Assembly: GCF_001984175.1 (NCBI RefSeq)
Contig: NZ_MTQP01000058.1
Coordinates: forward strand, 1 to 64,000
Direction: 5' to 3'
Source: Saccharothrix sp. ALI-22-I
GTDB lineage: Bacteria > Actinomycetota > Actinomycetes > Mycobacteriales > Pseudonocardiaceae
Length of the DNA stretch: 64,000 bases
Below, one piece after another: positions 8,323 to 16,872 of the stretch. Positions within the stretch are counted from its first letter, which is position 1, and the number at the start of each line of letters is the position of its first letter. The translations under genes and the position numbers were made by a program. The notes below the pieces were generated by a model. That model saw nothing but the letters and a program-made list of their open reading frames with translations. It ran no database searches and was not told the DNA's origin.

Positions 8323-9852
8323 ATGCACGTGCGTGCGTTATCGCGCGCCATCGGGGCGCTCTCGGTAGCCCTGCTGACCGCCTGCACGGCCGCGGGAGGC
8401 GGCACGGCCGCGGACGGCGTGTCGGTGGTGACGACCACGGAGATCCTGGCCGACCTGGTGCGCAACGTCGGGGGTGAGCGGGTCCGGGTGGACTCGTTGG
8501 TGCCGTCCGGTGGTGACCCGCATTCCTACGAGCCGGTGCCCGCGGACGCGAAGAAGGTCGCCGGGGCCGACGTGACGTTCACCAACCACCTGTTGTTGGA
8601 GGAGCAGCGCCTGATCAAGGCGATCGACGCCAACGTGCGGGAGGGCACGCCGAACGTGTCGCTGGCGGAGGTGTCGGAAACGTATGGCGCGCACGTGATC
8701 CCGCTGGTGGAGAACATCGGTCTGGACGTGCTGTGGTTGGGGCTGCGGGTGCGCGGCGACGGCAAGGACAAGGGCGCTACCCGGTCCTCGGAGGTGCGCT
8801 TGGCGGCGACCGCGCTGGACGGGCCCGGTGAGCTGGTCGTGTACCTGACCGAGGCGCTGGGCAAGCCGGTGGTGTACTTCAACTCCGGGGACGACTTCTC
8901 CGACGTCGACGCCACGACGCTGCCACCGGCCGCGCACACGCACCTCAACTGGGCGTTCACCAAGCCGGGCGTCTACCGGCTGACGCTCGCCGCGTCGCTG
9001 CTCAACGGCGGCGGCAGCGCGCCGATCCCGTTGGGGGAGAGCACCTTCACCTTCGCGGTGGGCGTGGACCCGACCGGTGTGGCGGGCACGGTCCTGAACG
9101 AGGGGCACACCGACCTGACCGTGGACCTGGACACCGGTGGGCTCTACACGCTCAACGACGCGGCGGGCGGCACGAACCAGCAGCAGGTCGTCCCGGCGGC
9201 CGACGCGGTGATCGAGGTGCCCAACAAGGCCATCGCCACCATCCCGGACGATTCGCGGTTCGCCTTCCTCGGCGCTCCCGGCGGCTCGGTGCACCAGTTG
9301 CCGCAGGCGGTGCTGGGCAAGCACGTCCACGGCGAGATCGACCCGCACCTGTGGCAGGACGTGCGCAACGCCCGCGCTTACGCGGAGGTCATCCGTGACA
9401 CGTTGCGCACCGCCGACCCGGACGGCGCGGAGATCTACGACCGCAACGCCCGCGCGTACCTCGACCGGCTCGACGAGCTGGACGGCTATGTGCGCGAGAC
9501 CGTCGCCCGCGTGCCGCGTGAACGCCGGCACCTGGTCACCACCCACGACGGGTTCGGCTACTTCGCCTCCGCTTACGAGATGAGCGTCGCGGGATTCGTC
9601 GTGCCGAACCCGGCGCAGGAGCCGAGCGTGGAGGACGTGCGCAAGCTGTCGGAGACGGTGCGCAACCTGAAGGTGCCGGCGGTGTTCATGGAGCCGAACC
9701 TGGCGCAGCGCGCTTCGGTGCTGAGCCAGGTGGCCCAGGACCAGTCGGTCGGGGTGTGCGTGCTGTACGGGGACGCGTTCGACGACAAGGTCCGCAGCTA
9801 CGTGGACATGATGCGGCACAACGCCGACGAGGCGGCCCGATGCCTCGCCTGA
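8323..9852 (+). CDS. Zinc ABC transporter substrate-binding lipoprotein with inserted anchored-repeat domain
   Basis: This is a 509-residue ZnuA/TroA-family lipoprotein (TIGR03772 type). The signal peptide ends in a lipobox, LLTAC, with Cys at residue 21. The first lobe runs VVTTTEILADLV...GGDPHSYEP. The second lobe resumes at HGEIDPHLW (about residue 338) and carries TTHDGFGYF and FMEPNL. Metal ligands would be the conserved His of DPHSYEP, DPHLW and THDGFGYF, plus a late acid. Between the lobes, where ordinary ZnuA has a His-rich loop, lie about 200 residues of anchored-repeat domain whose two halves are in swapped order: the HTHLNWAF half comes before the GHTDL...FAFLG...LPQ half. A strong ribosome site (GGAGGA) precedes ATG 8323. 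It heads a tightly overlapping operon. Confidence 0.92.
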   Translation: MHVRALSRAIGALSVALLTACTAAGGGTAADGVSVVTTTEILADLVRNVGGERVRVDSLVPSGGDPHSYEPVPADAKKVAGADVTFTNHLLLEEQRLIKAIDANVREGTPNVSLAEVSETYGAHVIPLVENIGLDVLWLGLRVRGDGKDKGATRSSEVRLAATALDGPGELVVYLTEALGKPVVYFNSGDDFSDVDATTLPPAAHTHLNWAFTKPGVYRLTLAASLLNGGGSAPIPLGESTFTFAVGVDPTGVAGTVLNEGHTDLTVDLDTGGLYTLNDAAGGTNQQQVVPAADAVIEVPNKAIATIPDDSRFAFLGAPGGSVHQLPQAVLGKHVHGEIDPHLWQDVRNARAYAEVIRDTLRTADPDGAEIYDRNARAYLDRLDELDGYVRETVARVPRERRHLVTTHDGFGYFASAYEMSVAGFVVPNPAQEPSVEDVRKLSETVRNLKVPAVFMEPNLAQRASVLSQVAQDQSVGVCVLYGDAFDDKVRSYVDMMRHNADEAARCLA

Positions 9853-10655
9853 CGCGGTTCCTCGCACTGCTCGCCGTGCTCGCGATCGTCCAACCGGTCG
9901 CCGTCGCACAGGCCGCCGCCGAGCAGGTGGTCATCTCGGACGGCCACGTGGACCTCGGGCCGCGGTTCGTCGACGGCCAGTGGACCGTGCAGCTGCGTGA
10001 CGACACCGGTGACGAGCCACAGTGGCGCGCGCTGTCCGATGTGGTGCTGCATGTGAACGACACCGCCCGCACCGCGGTGCCCGACGACCCGGCGTACGAC
10101 TTCCTCGGTGACCGGGGCAGCCCGATCTGGGTGTTGCCGCAGGTCGAACAGAGCGGCGTGGTCTGGCCCGGCTGGAACACCCAGGACCCGGAGGTGACCG
10201 CTGCGATCGACCGCGAGGTCACGTGGCGGCTGCACGGCGTGCAAGGCCCCGGCCGGTTCACGCTGTTCCTCAGCGGCAACTTCGGCGCTCCGACCACCAT
10301 CTTCGGCGGCACTGCGCCGACACCGCAGGAAACGGGCATCGAGGTGGGCACTCACGTGCACGGCAACTGGGTCTTCAGCGCACCGGGCACATACCTGCTC
10401 GACCTGGAGATGGCGGCGTCCACGAAGGACCGGCGCGAGGTGGCCGACCGGCGGGTGCTGCGCGTCCACGTCGGCGACGACACCGACCCGAGGTCGGCGT
10501 TCGACGTGGCCGTCACCGAACCGGAGCAGCAGGCAGAGCCCGCGCCCGAGCCGGCGGGCGACCGCTGGTGGGTGTGGGTCGGACTGGGCGGCGCGCTGCT
10601 GGTGGTGGCCGCCGTCGTGATCGTGGTCGTGCGTCGGCGAAGGGGAGAGCGATGA
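9840..10655 (+). CDS. Membrane-anchored anchored-repeat protein
   Basis: The 271-residue product has a signal peptide (VLAIVQPVAVAQAAA) and one anchored-repeat domain: DGHVDLG, YDFLGDRGSPIWVLPQ, VVWPGWNTQ, GTHVHGNWVF. An acidic Pro/Glu linker leads to a C-terminal membrane helix (VGLGGALLVVAAVVIVVV) and an Arg-rich tail. There is no LPxTG-like motif, so it is probably a simple membrane anchor. Its start overlaps the lipoprotein gene by 13 bp and its stop overlaps the ATPase start as ATGA. It probably displays the domain next to the transporter. Confidence 0.88.
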   Translation: MPRLTRFLALLAVLAIVQPVAVAQAAAEQVVISDGHVDLGPRFVDGQWTVQLRDDTGDEPQWRALSDVVLHVNDTARTAVPDDPAYDFLGDRGSPIWVLPQVEQSGVVWPGWNTQDPEVTAAIDREVTWRLHGVQGPGRFTLFLSGNFGAPTTIFGGTAPTPQETGIEVGTHVHGNWVFSAPGTYLLDLEMAASTKDRREVADRRVLRVHVGDDTDPRSAFDVAVTEPEQQAEPAPEPAGDRWWVWVGLGGALLVVAAVVIVVVRRRRGER

Positions 10656-11404
10656 ACGAGCCGATCCTGCACATCCGGGACCTGGCCGTGCACCTGGGCG
10701 GACGGGAAGTGCTGTCCTCAGTGGACTTCAGCCTCCGTGCCGGTGAACTGGTGGGGCTGATCGGTCCCAACGGCGCGGGCAAGACGACGTTGCTGCGCAC
10801 GGCGTTGGGGTTGCTGCCGCCGCACCGGGGTGTCGTGACGGTGCACGGCCGCACCGCCAAGCAGGCCCAGGGCAGCGTCGGCTACGTGCCGCAGCGCCAC
10901 GAGTTCGCCTGGGACTTCCCGATCTCGGTGGCCAAGGCGGTCGCCACCGGGCGCACCCACCTGACCGGCCTGCTCGGGCGGCGCACCGCGCAGGACCGTG
11001 CGGCGGTCGACGACGCCATCACGCGCGTCGGCATGGACGACCTGCGGTCACGTCCCGTGGGCGAGCTGTCCGGCGGCCAGCGGCAACGCGTGTTGGTCGC
11101 GCGTGCCCTGGCGTTGCGGCCACGGGTGTTGCTGCTGGACGAGCCGTTCACCGGCATCGACGCGCCCACCCAGGAACTGCTGAGCCGGCTGCTCACCGAA
11201 CTGCGTGACGAAGGGGTAGCCGTGCTGATGACCACCCACGACCTCGCCGCCGCGACTACGTTGTGCTCGCGGTTGTGCCTGCTCAACCGCACGGTGGTCG
11301 CCGACGACGAGCCGTCCCGGCTGGCCGACACCGACATCTGGCTGCGGACTTTCGGTCTGGACCGGGCGGAACAGCTGCTGCGGTCGCTGGGAGTGACCCG
11401 ATGA
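10652..11404 (+). CDS. Zinc ABC transporter ATP-binding protein
   Basis: This 250-residue cytoplasmic ATPase of the metal-uptake (ZnuC/MntB-like) ABC family powers import through the permease encoded next. Walker A is GPNGAGKTT (residues 38-46), the signature is LSGGQRQR, Walker B is VLLLDEPF and the switch His is in TTHD. It overlaps both neighbours by 4 bp, so subunits are probably made in step. It is the typical partner of anchored-repeat transporters. Confidence 0.95.
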   Translation: MNEPILHIRDLAVHLGGREVLSSVDFSLRAGELVGLIGPNGAGKTTLLRTALGLLPPHRGVVTVHGRTAKQAQGSVGYVPQRHEFAWDFPISVAKAVATGRTHLTGLLGRRTAQDRAAVDDAITRVGMDDLRSRPVGELSGGQRQRVLVARALALRPRVLLLDEPFTGIDAPTQELLSRLLTELRDEGVAVLMTTHDLAAATTLCSRLCLLNRTVVADDEPSRLADTDIWLRTFGLDRAEQLLRSLGVTR

Positions 11405-12288
11405 GCGCGGTGCTCGATGCGTTGGCCGGGCCGTGGGAGTACGACTTCTGGCGGCGGGCGTTGTTGGTGGCCCTGTTGTCCGGGTTGGTGTGCGGTGTGG
11501 TCGGCGGTCACGTCGTGCTGCGCGGTATGGCGTTCATCGGCGACGCGGTGGCGCACGCGGTGTTCCCCGGGATCGCGGTGGCGTTCGTGCTCGGCACCAA
11601 CCTGGTGATCGGCGGGGCCGTCGCGGGTGTGATCACCGCGTTGCTGATCGCGGTGGTGGCGCAGAACCGCAGGCTCAAGGAGGACTCGGTCATCGGGATC
11701 TTCTTCGCGGCGGCGTTCGGGCTCGGCATCGTGATCCTCAGCGCCGCGCCCGGTTACGGCGGCTCGCTGGAGTCGTTCCTGTTCGGGTCGATCCTCGGCA
11801 TCAGCGACAGCGATGTCGTGTCCGTCGCGGTGATCGGGGCGATCCTGCTGCTGGCCACGGCACTGCTCAACGGCAGGCTGGTGGCCGCGACGCTGGACCG
11901 CGAACAGGCCCGTGCCGTCGGCCTGCCGGTGTTCTGGCTGGACATCGCCCTGTACGTGATGGTGACCCTGGCGATCGTCATCTCCTTGCAGGCCGTCGGG
12001 AACGTGCTGGTGCTCGCCCTGCTCGTGACACCCGCCGCCGCGGCCCGGCTGCTCACCGACCGGCTCGGCGCGATGATGCTGCTCGCACCGGCCATCGGCG
12101 CGGGCGGCAGTGTGCTCGGGCTGTACCTGTCCTACGCGTTCGACCTCGCGGCGGGCGGGCTCATCGTGCTGACCCTGACCGGGATCTTCGTGCTGTGCTG
12201 GCTGTTCGCGCCCCGGCACGGCCTGCTCACCCGTCCACGCGGTCGCAAGGCCGCTGTCTCCAACGCTCCGGTGGAGGTGACGTCGTGA
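11401..12288 (+). CDS. Zinc ABC transporter permease
   Basis: This 295-residue integral membrane protein belongs to the ABC-3 (ZnuB/TroC) family, with about eight hydrophobic helices. Typical segments are LRGMAFIGDAVAHAVFPGIA near the N-terminus and LQAVGNVLVLALLVTPAAAARLL in the middle. It forms the channel for zinc from the lipoprotein encoded at 8323. It matches the anchored-repeat-type permease family (TIGR03770). The C-terminal tail of about 25 residues is basic and cytoplasmic. It overlaps the ATPase (ATGA) and the next gene (GTGA). Confidence 0.95.
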   Translation: MSAVLDALAGPWEYDFWRRALLVALLSGLVCGVVGGHVVLRGMAFIGDAVAHAVFPGIAVAFVLGTNLVIGGAVAGVITALLIAVVAQNRRLKEDSVIGIFFAAAFGLGIVILSAAPGYGGSLESFLFGSILGISDSDVVSVAVIGAILLLATALLNGRLVAATLDREQARAVGLPVFWLDIALYVMVTLAIVISLQAVGNVLVLALLVTPAAAARLLTDRLGAMMLLAPAIGAGGSVLGLYLSYAFDLAAGGLIVLTLTGIFVLCWLFAPRHGLLTRPRGRKAAVSNAPVEVTS

Positions 12289-13625
12289 TCGCGGTCCGTT
12301 CCATGGCGGTGGCCGGGGTGACCGGCGCGCTGCTCGTGCTCGCCGCGCCGGCCTTCGCCGCTCCGGAGGCGGACACGGCGTCGGCCGTGATGAGCGTCCG
12401 CGACGGCTCGCTGGACCTCGCGACGGGCTCGGAGGCCGTGGTCGCGGTGGACAGCCGGGTCGGCGTGCGGTGGGACACCACGGCGATCGTGCCCGGCACC
12501 CTCTTCGGTGACGCGGTGCGGCTGCGTGCCGTCGTGCTCGACGGTCCGGGGCAGGCCGACTCGGAGCCGGTGACCGTGCCCGTGGCGGCCGACGGAACCG
12601 CGGACTGGGTGTTCACCGCAGCGGGCCGGCACACCGTCCGGCTCGACGCGGAGGCCTACCTGCTCGACGGCCGCCCGGTCCAGGCGCAGCAGGTCCTCAC
12701 GGTGGATGTCGGAACGCAAGCGCAGCCGTCTGCCCCGGCCGACGTCCGGACGGAGGTCGAACCGGCAGTCGTCGAACCGCCGTCGCCACAGGTCCGCGTC
12801 GCCGTGCCCGATTCCGCTCCGAAGGTCGCGGTCCAGGCACAGCCGCCCACCGCGACCGGCAAGGTCACCCTCGACCGGGGGCACGTGGACGCGATAGCGC
12901 CCCGGCTACTCGGCGACGGGCTGAGCGTAAACGTCAAGGACGGCAGCACGATCGGCACAGTCACGTGGCGGGAACCGGCCGACGTCGAGTTCCGCATCAC
13001 CGACGCCGCACGCACCGCACTGCCCGCGATCCCCGAGCTGTCCTTCCTCGGCTCGGCGGGCAACCAGATCCACCTGCTGCCCCAGCAGGAGCAGCCGGGC
13101 ATCCTCTGGATCGGCTGGTCCACCGAGGAACTGCGGCCCGCCGACATCAGCGGACCGGTCACCTGGACGCTCACGGCGGTCGACGGCCCCGGCCCGTTCG
13201 GGTTGTTCACCACCGGCTCGTTCGGCGCGCCCAGCCTGATCTTCAACAGCACGGACGGGCTGCCCGACACCCACTCCGTCGCACTCGGCACCCACGCCCA
13301 CGCCAACTGGGCGTTCGGCAAACCCGGCCGCTACCGGCTGGACTTCACCGTGTCGGCCACCCGAACCGACGGCAGCCCGCTCACCGACACCGAGAGCTAC
13401 ACCTTCGTCGTCGGCGACGCCCCGGCCACCGGCAACACCGACACAGGCAACACCAATACCGGCAACGGCGACACCACCACGCCCGGCGGCAGGCGCCCGA
13501 CACAGCTCGCGTCGACCGGCCCGGCCGAAGTGCCCGCCGCCACCGCGTTGGCCCTGGCGCTGGTCGCCACGGGTGCCGTCGTCCTCTTCGTCACCCGCCG
13601 CCGCCCGGTCAAGGAGTCGTCGTGA
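12285..13625 (+). CDS. Sortase-anchored wall protein with anchored-repeat domain
   Basis: The 446-residue product has a signal peptide (to about residue 25). An N-terminal beta domain of about 120 residues looks like a divergent copy of the repeat: it opens VMSVRDGSLDL and has no HAHANWAF box. A Pro/Val-rich linker follows, then one full repeat domain: RGHVDAIAP, LSFLGSAGNQIHLLPQ, ILWIGWSTE, GTHAHANWAF. A Thr/Asn/Gly linker precedes the sorting signal LASTG, a hydrophobic helix and RRRP. LAxTG is the class-E type sortase motif common in actinobacteria. It is presumably fixed to peptidoglycan above the importer. Confidence 0.9.
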   Translation: MIAVRSMAVAGVTGALLVLAAPAFAAPEADTASAVMSVRDGSLDLATGSEAVVAVDSRVGVRWDTTAIVPGTLFGDAVRLRAVVLDGPGQADSEPVTVPVAADGTADWVFTAAGRHTVRLDAEAYLLDGRPVQAQQVLTVDVGTQAQPSAPADVRTEVEPAVVEPPSPQVRVAVPDSAPKVAVQAQPPTATGKVTLDRGHVDAIAPRLLGDGLSVNVKDGSTIGTVTWREPADVEFRITDAARTALPAIPELSFLGSAGNQIHLLPQQEQPGILWIGWSTEELRPADISGPVTWTLTAVDGPGPFGLFTTGSFGAPSLIFNSTDGLPDTHSVALGTHAHANWAFGKPGRYRLDFTVSATRTDGSPLTDTESYTFVVGDAPATGNTDTGNTNTGNGDTTTPGGRRPTQLASTGPAEVPAATALALALVATGAVVLFVTRRRPVKESS

Positions 13626-15253
13626 CCACGCACCGCCGCCGTGGCCTCGCCCTCGTCGCCGCAGCCCTGACGCTGCTCGCCGGCGCGTCCATCGTCCCGG
13701 CCTCGGCCCAGGACGCCACGACCGTGATCGACCGCGGTCACGTCGACCTGGTGGCGGCCGCCATCGTCGACGGCGAGCTGGCCATCCGCTTCAAGGACGG
13801 CACCGGCGCCGAGCCCGTGTTCCGCGACCCCGAGACGGTGGTCACCCACGTCAAACCCGAGGCCAAGATCCAGGTGCCCGACGCGCCGGAGTACGCCTTC
13901 CTCGGACCGGCGGGCAGCGACATCTGGATCAGCCCTCAGGTGGAGGATCCCAACCTGGTGTGGCTCGGCTGGAACACCGAGTCGCTGACCGCGGACCAGG
14001 TCGCACCCGACTCGGTGCGCTGGACGCTCGACGCGATCGGCGGCGACCTGCCCGGCAGCGCGCCACCGGGTGCCGTCACCGTCTTCCAGGCCGACCCCTT
14101 CGGCGCCCCACTGCCGCGTGTCTTCGACACGGCCAACCCCCTGCCCCAGCAGCACCCGGTGGAGCTGGCCACCCACGCCCACGCCAACTGGACCTTCGCC
14201 GCCGAGGGCGTCTACCGGCTCACCTTCGTCCTCGAAGCGACCACGCCCGCCGGTGAACCGCTGCGCGACACCGCCACCTACGCCATCGCGGTCGGCGAGG
14301 TGGACCCGACCACCGTGTTGCCCGGCACGGGCGAACCGACCACGACCACGACGACGACAACAACCACCACCACGACAACCACCACGACAACGTCGACCAC
14401 CACCACGACCGATGCCACGACTACGACGACCACCAGCGCCCCGACGCCGTGTGTGGTCCTCGATGACGGGCACGTCGACCTCATCGCGCCCGGCCTGGTG
14501 GACGGCGCGCTGCGCACCCGGATCAAGGACGGCACCGCCGGCCCGGACAAGGCGGTCTGGCGTGATCCCGCCGACGTGGTCGTCCACCTCGTCCCACAGG
14601 CCCGCAACACCATTCCCGCCGACCCCGCCTACGCCTTCCTCGGCGACGCCGGCCAACCGGTCTGGCTCATCCCGCAGACCCAGATCCCCGGCATCGTCTG
14701 GGCCGGATGGAACACCGAGTCACTGCGCGCCGAGGACATCGACGGCGACGTCACCATCACACTGTCCGCAGTGGACGGACCGGGTCGGATCGCGCTGTTC
14801 CTGACCGGGTTGAAGCCGACCGTGCTGGCGAACTCCGGTGACGGCCTGCCCGACGCGTTGACCGTCGCGCTGGGCACCCACGCCCACGCCAACTGGGCGT
14901 TCAGCCAGGAAGGCGTCTACCGGATCACCGTCGCGGTCTCCGCCACGCTCGCCAGTGGACAGAGCACCGTGGACACCGACGAGTTCACCATCGCCGTCGG
15001 CAACGTCGACCCCACCGCCGCCCTCGGCCGCAACTGCACGGCACCGACCGACACCACGACGCCGACCACGACCAGCCCCGACGGCACCGTGCCGCCGACG
15101 ACCACCACTCGGGCGGCCGCGGGTGGCGCGCGACTCGCCAACACGGGCGGCGGGCCGCTCGGTGCCGTGCTGGCCGTCGGTGCTCTGCTGCTCACCGGTG
15201 GAGCGGCCCTGTTGCTGCTCACCCGATCCCGACGGCGAGGACTGGATGGCTGA
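13622..15253 (+). CDS. Sortase-anchored wall protein with two anchored-repeat domains
   Basis: The 543-residue product has a signal peptide (cleavage near residue 29) and two complete anchored-repeat domains at about 32-225 and 280-465. Both have GHVDL, a YAFLG box, WxGWNTE and THAHANW. They are joined by an almost pure Thr linker of about 40 residues (14331-14442). A second Thr-rich stretch leads to LANTG, a membrane helix and RRR, a sortase sorting signal. The rigid Thr linkers should hold the domains away from the wall. It overlaps the previous stop as GTGA and the next start by 8 bp. Confidence 0.9.
   Translation: MTTHRRRGLALVAAALTLLAGASIVPASAQDATTVIDRGHVDLVAAAIVDGELAIRFKDGTGAEPVFRDPETVVTHVKPEAKIQVPDAPEYAFLGPAGSDIWISPQVEDPNLVWLGWNTESLTADQVAPDSVRWTLDAIGGDLPGSAPPGAVTVFQADPFGAPLPRVFDTANPLPQQHPVELATHAHANWTFAAEGVYRLTFVLEATTPAGEPLRDTATYAIAVGEVDPTTVLPGTGEPTTTTTTTTTTTTTTTTTTSTTTTTDATTTTTTSAPTPCVVLDDGHVDLIAPGLVDGALRTRIKDGTAGPDKAVWRDPADVVVHLVPQARNTIPADPAYAFLGDAGQPVWLIPQTQIPGIVWAGWNTESLRAEDIDGDVTITLSAVDGPGRIALFLTGLKPTVLANSGDGLPDALTVALGTHAHANWAFSQEGVYRITVAVSATLASGQSTVDTDEFTIAVGNVDPTAALGRNCTAPTDTTTPTTTSPDGTVPPTTTTRAAAGGARLANTGGGPLGAVLAVGALLLTGGAALLLLTRSRRRGLDG
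14331..14442 (+). repeat. Low-complexity ACG/ACC (Thr) repeat
   Basis: About 35 consecutive Thr codons, broken by a few Ser, Ala and Asp codons, encode the linker between the two domains of the wall protein. Codons are mixed ACC, ACG and ACA, so the array is kept by selection on protein rather than by DNA slippage alone. Confidence 0.8.
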
Positions 15254-16055
15254 GTCGACCCCCGCCACGGTCACGGCGTTCGACCAGGGCAGCGCCGAGT
15301 TCGCGGAGTGGACGCCCCTGCTGTGGGATCCGATGGGCGTCGCGACCGTCGACGCCGCACCGCCGCGACCGGGCGAACGCGTGCTCGACGTCTGCTGCGG
15401 ATCGGGTTCCTCCGCCATCCCGGCGGCACGGGCGGTCGGAGCGGAAGGGCTTGTCGACGCCGTCGACCTCGCGCGAGCGTTGCTCGACCAAGGCTCCCGG
15501 CGCACCGAAGGGCTGCCGCAACTGCGTTTCCACCACGCGGACGCGTCCCGGTGGACCCCTGCGGACGGCATGCCCTACGACCGGGTGCAGTGTGTGTTCG
15601 GTGTCTTCCTCCTGCCGGACATGGACACGGCGGCGGCGCGCCTGGTGGACCTGCTCCGCCCCGACGGCACGTTCAGCGTGACCACGTGGCGGCAGGGCAG
15701 CGTGGACGACGTGACCGGCCCGCTGATCCAGGCGCTCACCGAGCACACCGGGACGATGTTCGACCGGCCGCCGCCGGCCCGGCAAGCCGCCCGGGTCGAC
15801 ACCGACGACAAGCTCGCCGGGTGGTTGAGCGGGCTCGGGTTGCGTGAGGTCGACGTGCGCCTGGTGGAGCGGGACATCCCCATCACGCCGGACTCGGCGT
15901 GGAAGTTCGTCATGGGCTCGGCCATCCGCTCCGCGCTCGCCGGACTGGACGCCGAGGTGGTGGCCGGCATCAGGACCCGCTACCGCGCTCTGGTGGCATC
16001 GACGACCGTGCTGCGTGCCCGGGCACTGGTCGGGATCGGTGCGCGTCCGAGCTGA
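15246..16055 (+). CDS. Class I SAM-dependent methyltransferase
   Basis: The 269-residue product has the SAM-binding motif VLDVCCGSGSSAIPAA (residues 46-61) and the acidic loop VDAVDLA. The later VQCVFGVFLLPDM and FSVTTWRQG segments resemble UbiE/ArsM-like methyltransferases. The substrate cannot be read from sequence. It is the last gene of the zinc-importer operon, overlapping the wall-protein gene by 8 bp, so it should be produced under zinc shortage. A similar enzyme is encoded nearby at 16873. One possibility is modification of a secreted ligand, but that is only guesswork from position. Confidence 0.85.
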   Translation: MAESTPATVTAFDQGSAEFAEWTPLLWDPMGVATVDAAPPRPGERVLDVCCGSGSSAIPAARAVGAEGLVDAVDLARALLDQGSRRTEGLPQLRFHHADASRWTPADGMPYDRVQCVFGVFLLPDMDTAAARLVDLLRPDGTFSVTTWRQGSVDDVTGPLIQALTEHTGTMFDRPPPARQAARVDTDDKLAGWLSGLGLREVDVRLVERDIPITPDSAWKFVMGSAIRSALAGLDAEVVAGIRTRYRALVASTTVLRARALVGIGARPS

Positions 16056-16097
16056 GCCCCCGGACGCGCGCCGACCCCGAATTCCGAGATCAGCCGA

Positions 16098-16199
16098 TCA
16101 GCAGCTGGAACAGCAGCCGCAACCGGGTGCGGTGCAGCCGCCGCAGCAGTTGCAGCTACCGGCGTGTGGCTGTGGTGCGGGCGTGTGGTCTGTGGTCAT
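16098..16199 (-). CDS. 33-residue Cys-rich, metallothionein-like peptide
   Basis: The sequence runs MTTDHTPAPQPHAG, then an 18-residue tail with eight Cys in CxCC, CxxC and CxCC spacing, ending SSC. A good ribosome site (GGGAGG) lies 8 nt before the ATG at 16199. Four Cys pairs plus two His in the head could bind two to three d10 metal ions, as metallothioneins do. It matches no family that I can name, though short Cys-rich metal-binding peptides are known in mycobacteria (MymT). Position among zinc genes supports metal binding. No Zur box is visible upstream. An alternative is a ribosomally made peptide precursor; the CNCCGGC tail is unusual enough to test. Confidence 0.6.
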   Translation of the reverse strand: MTTDHTPAPQPHAGSCNCCGGCTAPGCGCCSSC

Positions 16200-16514
16200 T
16201 GTCAGCCTCCCGTGGCGGAAACGGTGTTCTGAACCGAGCACGTGCGTCCTCACCGTGCAGTGCGCGTGACGAACGAGTGAAGTGCGATCACCCGTTCGCC
16301 GGCGATTTGTCACCGGTGTGTCGTAACCAGGCGAGGTAGCGCGCACGATCGGCATCGACCCGGCACCGCTGCACGTGGTGTCCGACTCGGCAGGCTCCGA
16401 TTGGCATGTCTCATGCGCATGTTCTAATATGTTACTGACGTTAGGCCGTGTCGTTCGCGGCCGTTCAGGGCAGTCGCGATCGGCTGCCGACCACAGCAGA
16501 GAGGCGAGATCTTC

Positions 16515-16811
16515 ATGACGGCAACGCACGTCGAACACACCGCACACGACCACGTGCACGGGAACGGCTGCGGCCACGTCGCCCTCCCGCATGCCGACCA
16601 CGTGGACTACGCCCACGAGGGTCATCTGCACCGCGGTCACGACGGTCACTACGACGAATGCGAGCCGACGGGGCACGCCGCCCACACGGAGCACACGCAC
16701 GCTCACGGCGAAGGCTGCGGTCACGTCGCGGTTCCGCACGGCGACCACGTCGACTACATCCACGACGGCCACCGGCACGCGGTCCACGCCGAGCACTACG
16801 ACGAGCACTGA
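16515..16811 (+). CDS. His-rich duplicated metal-binding protein
   Basis: The 98-residue cytoplasmic protein is an imperfect tandem duplication. Residues 10-47 and 60-98 both contain H-x-H-G-x-GCGHVA(L/V)PH followed by (A/G)DHVDY and a run of HxxH motifs ending HYDE. It has about 28 His, 3 Cys and many acids, so it should bind several zinc ions and could serve as a zinc store or chaperone. Related single-unit proteins are conserved in actinobacteria beside metal transporters but are uncharacterised. The start has an upstream GAGGCGAGA. No clear Zur box was seen; AACGTCAGTAACATATTA upstream (about 16427-16443) matches poorly. Confidence 0.8.
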   Translation: MTATHVEHTAHDHVHGNGCGHVALPHADHVDYAHEGHLHRGHDGHYDECEPTGHAAHTEHTHAHGEGCGHVAVPHGDHVDYIHDGHRHAVHAEHYDEH

Positions 16812-16872
16812 ACCGGCGCGGCACCGCCGGGTCCATCGACGGCCGGTGTGGCCGCTGGGCCGTGCTCGACCG

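Noticed and set aside
14331-14442. Repeat array considered as CRISPR or tandem-repeat locus
   Set aside because: It is a mixed-codon Thr linker inside a continuous coding frame, without spacers.
16427-16443. Possible Zur box before the His-rich gene
   Set aside because: Only the TAACG end matches; the centre and second half do not fit the core shared by boxes A-G.
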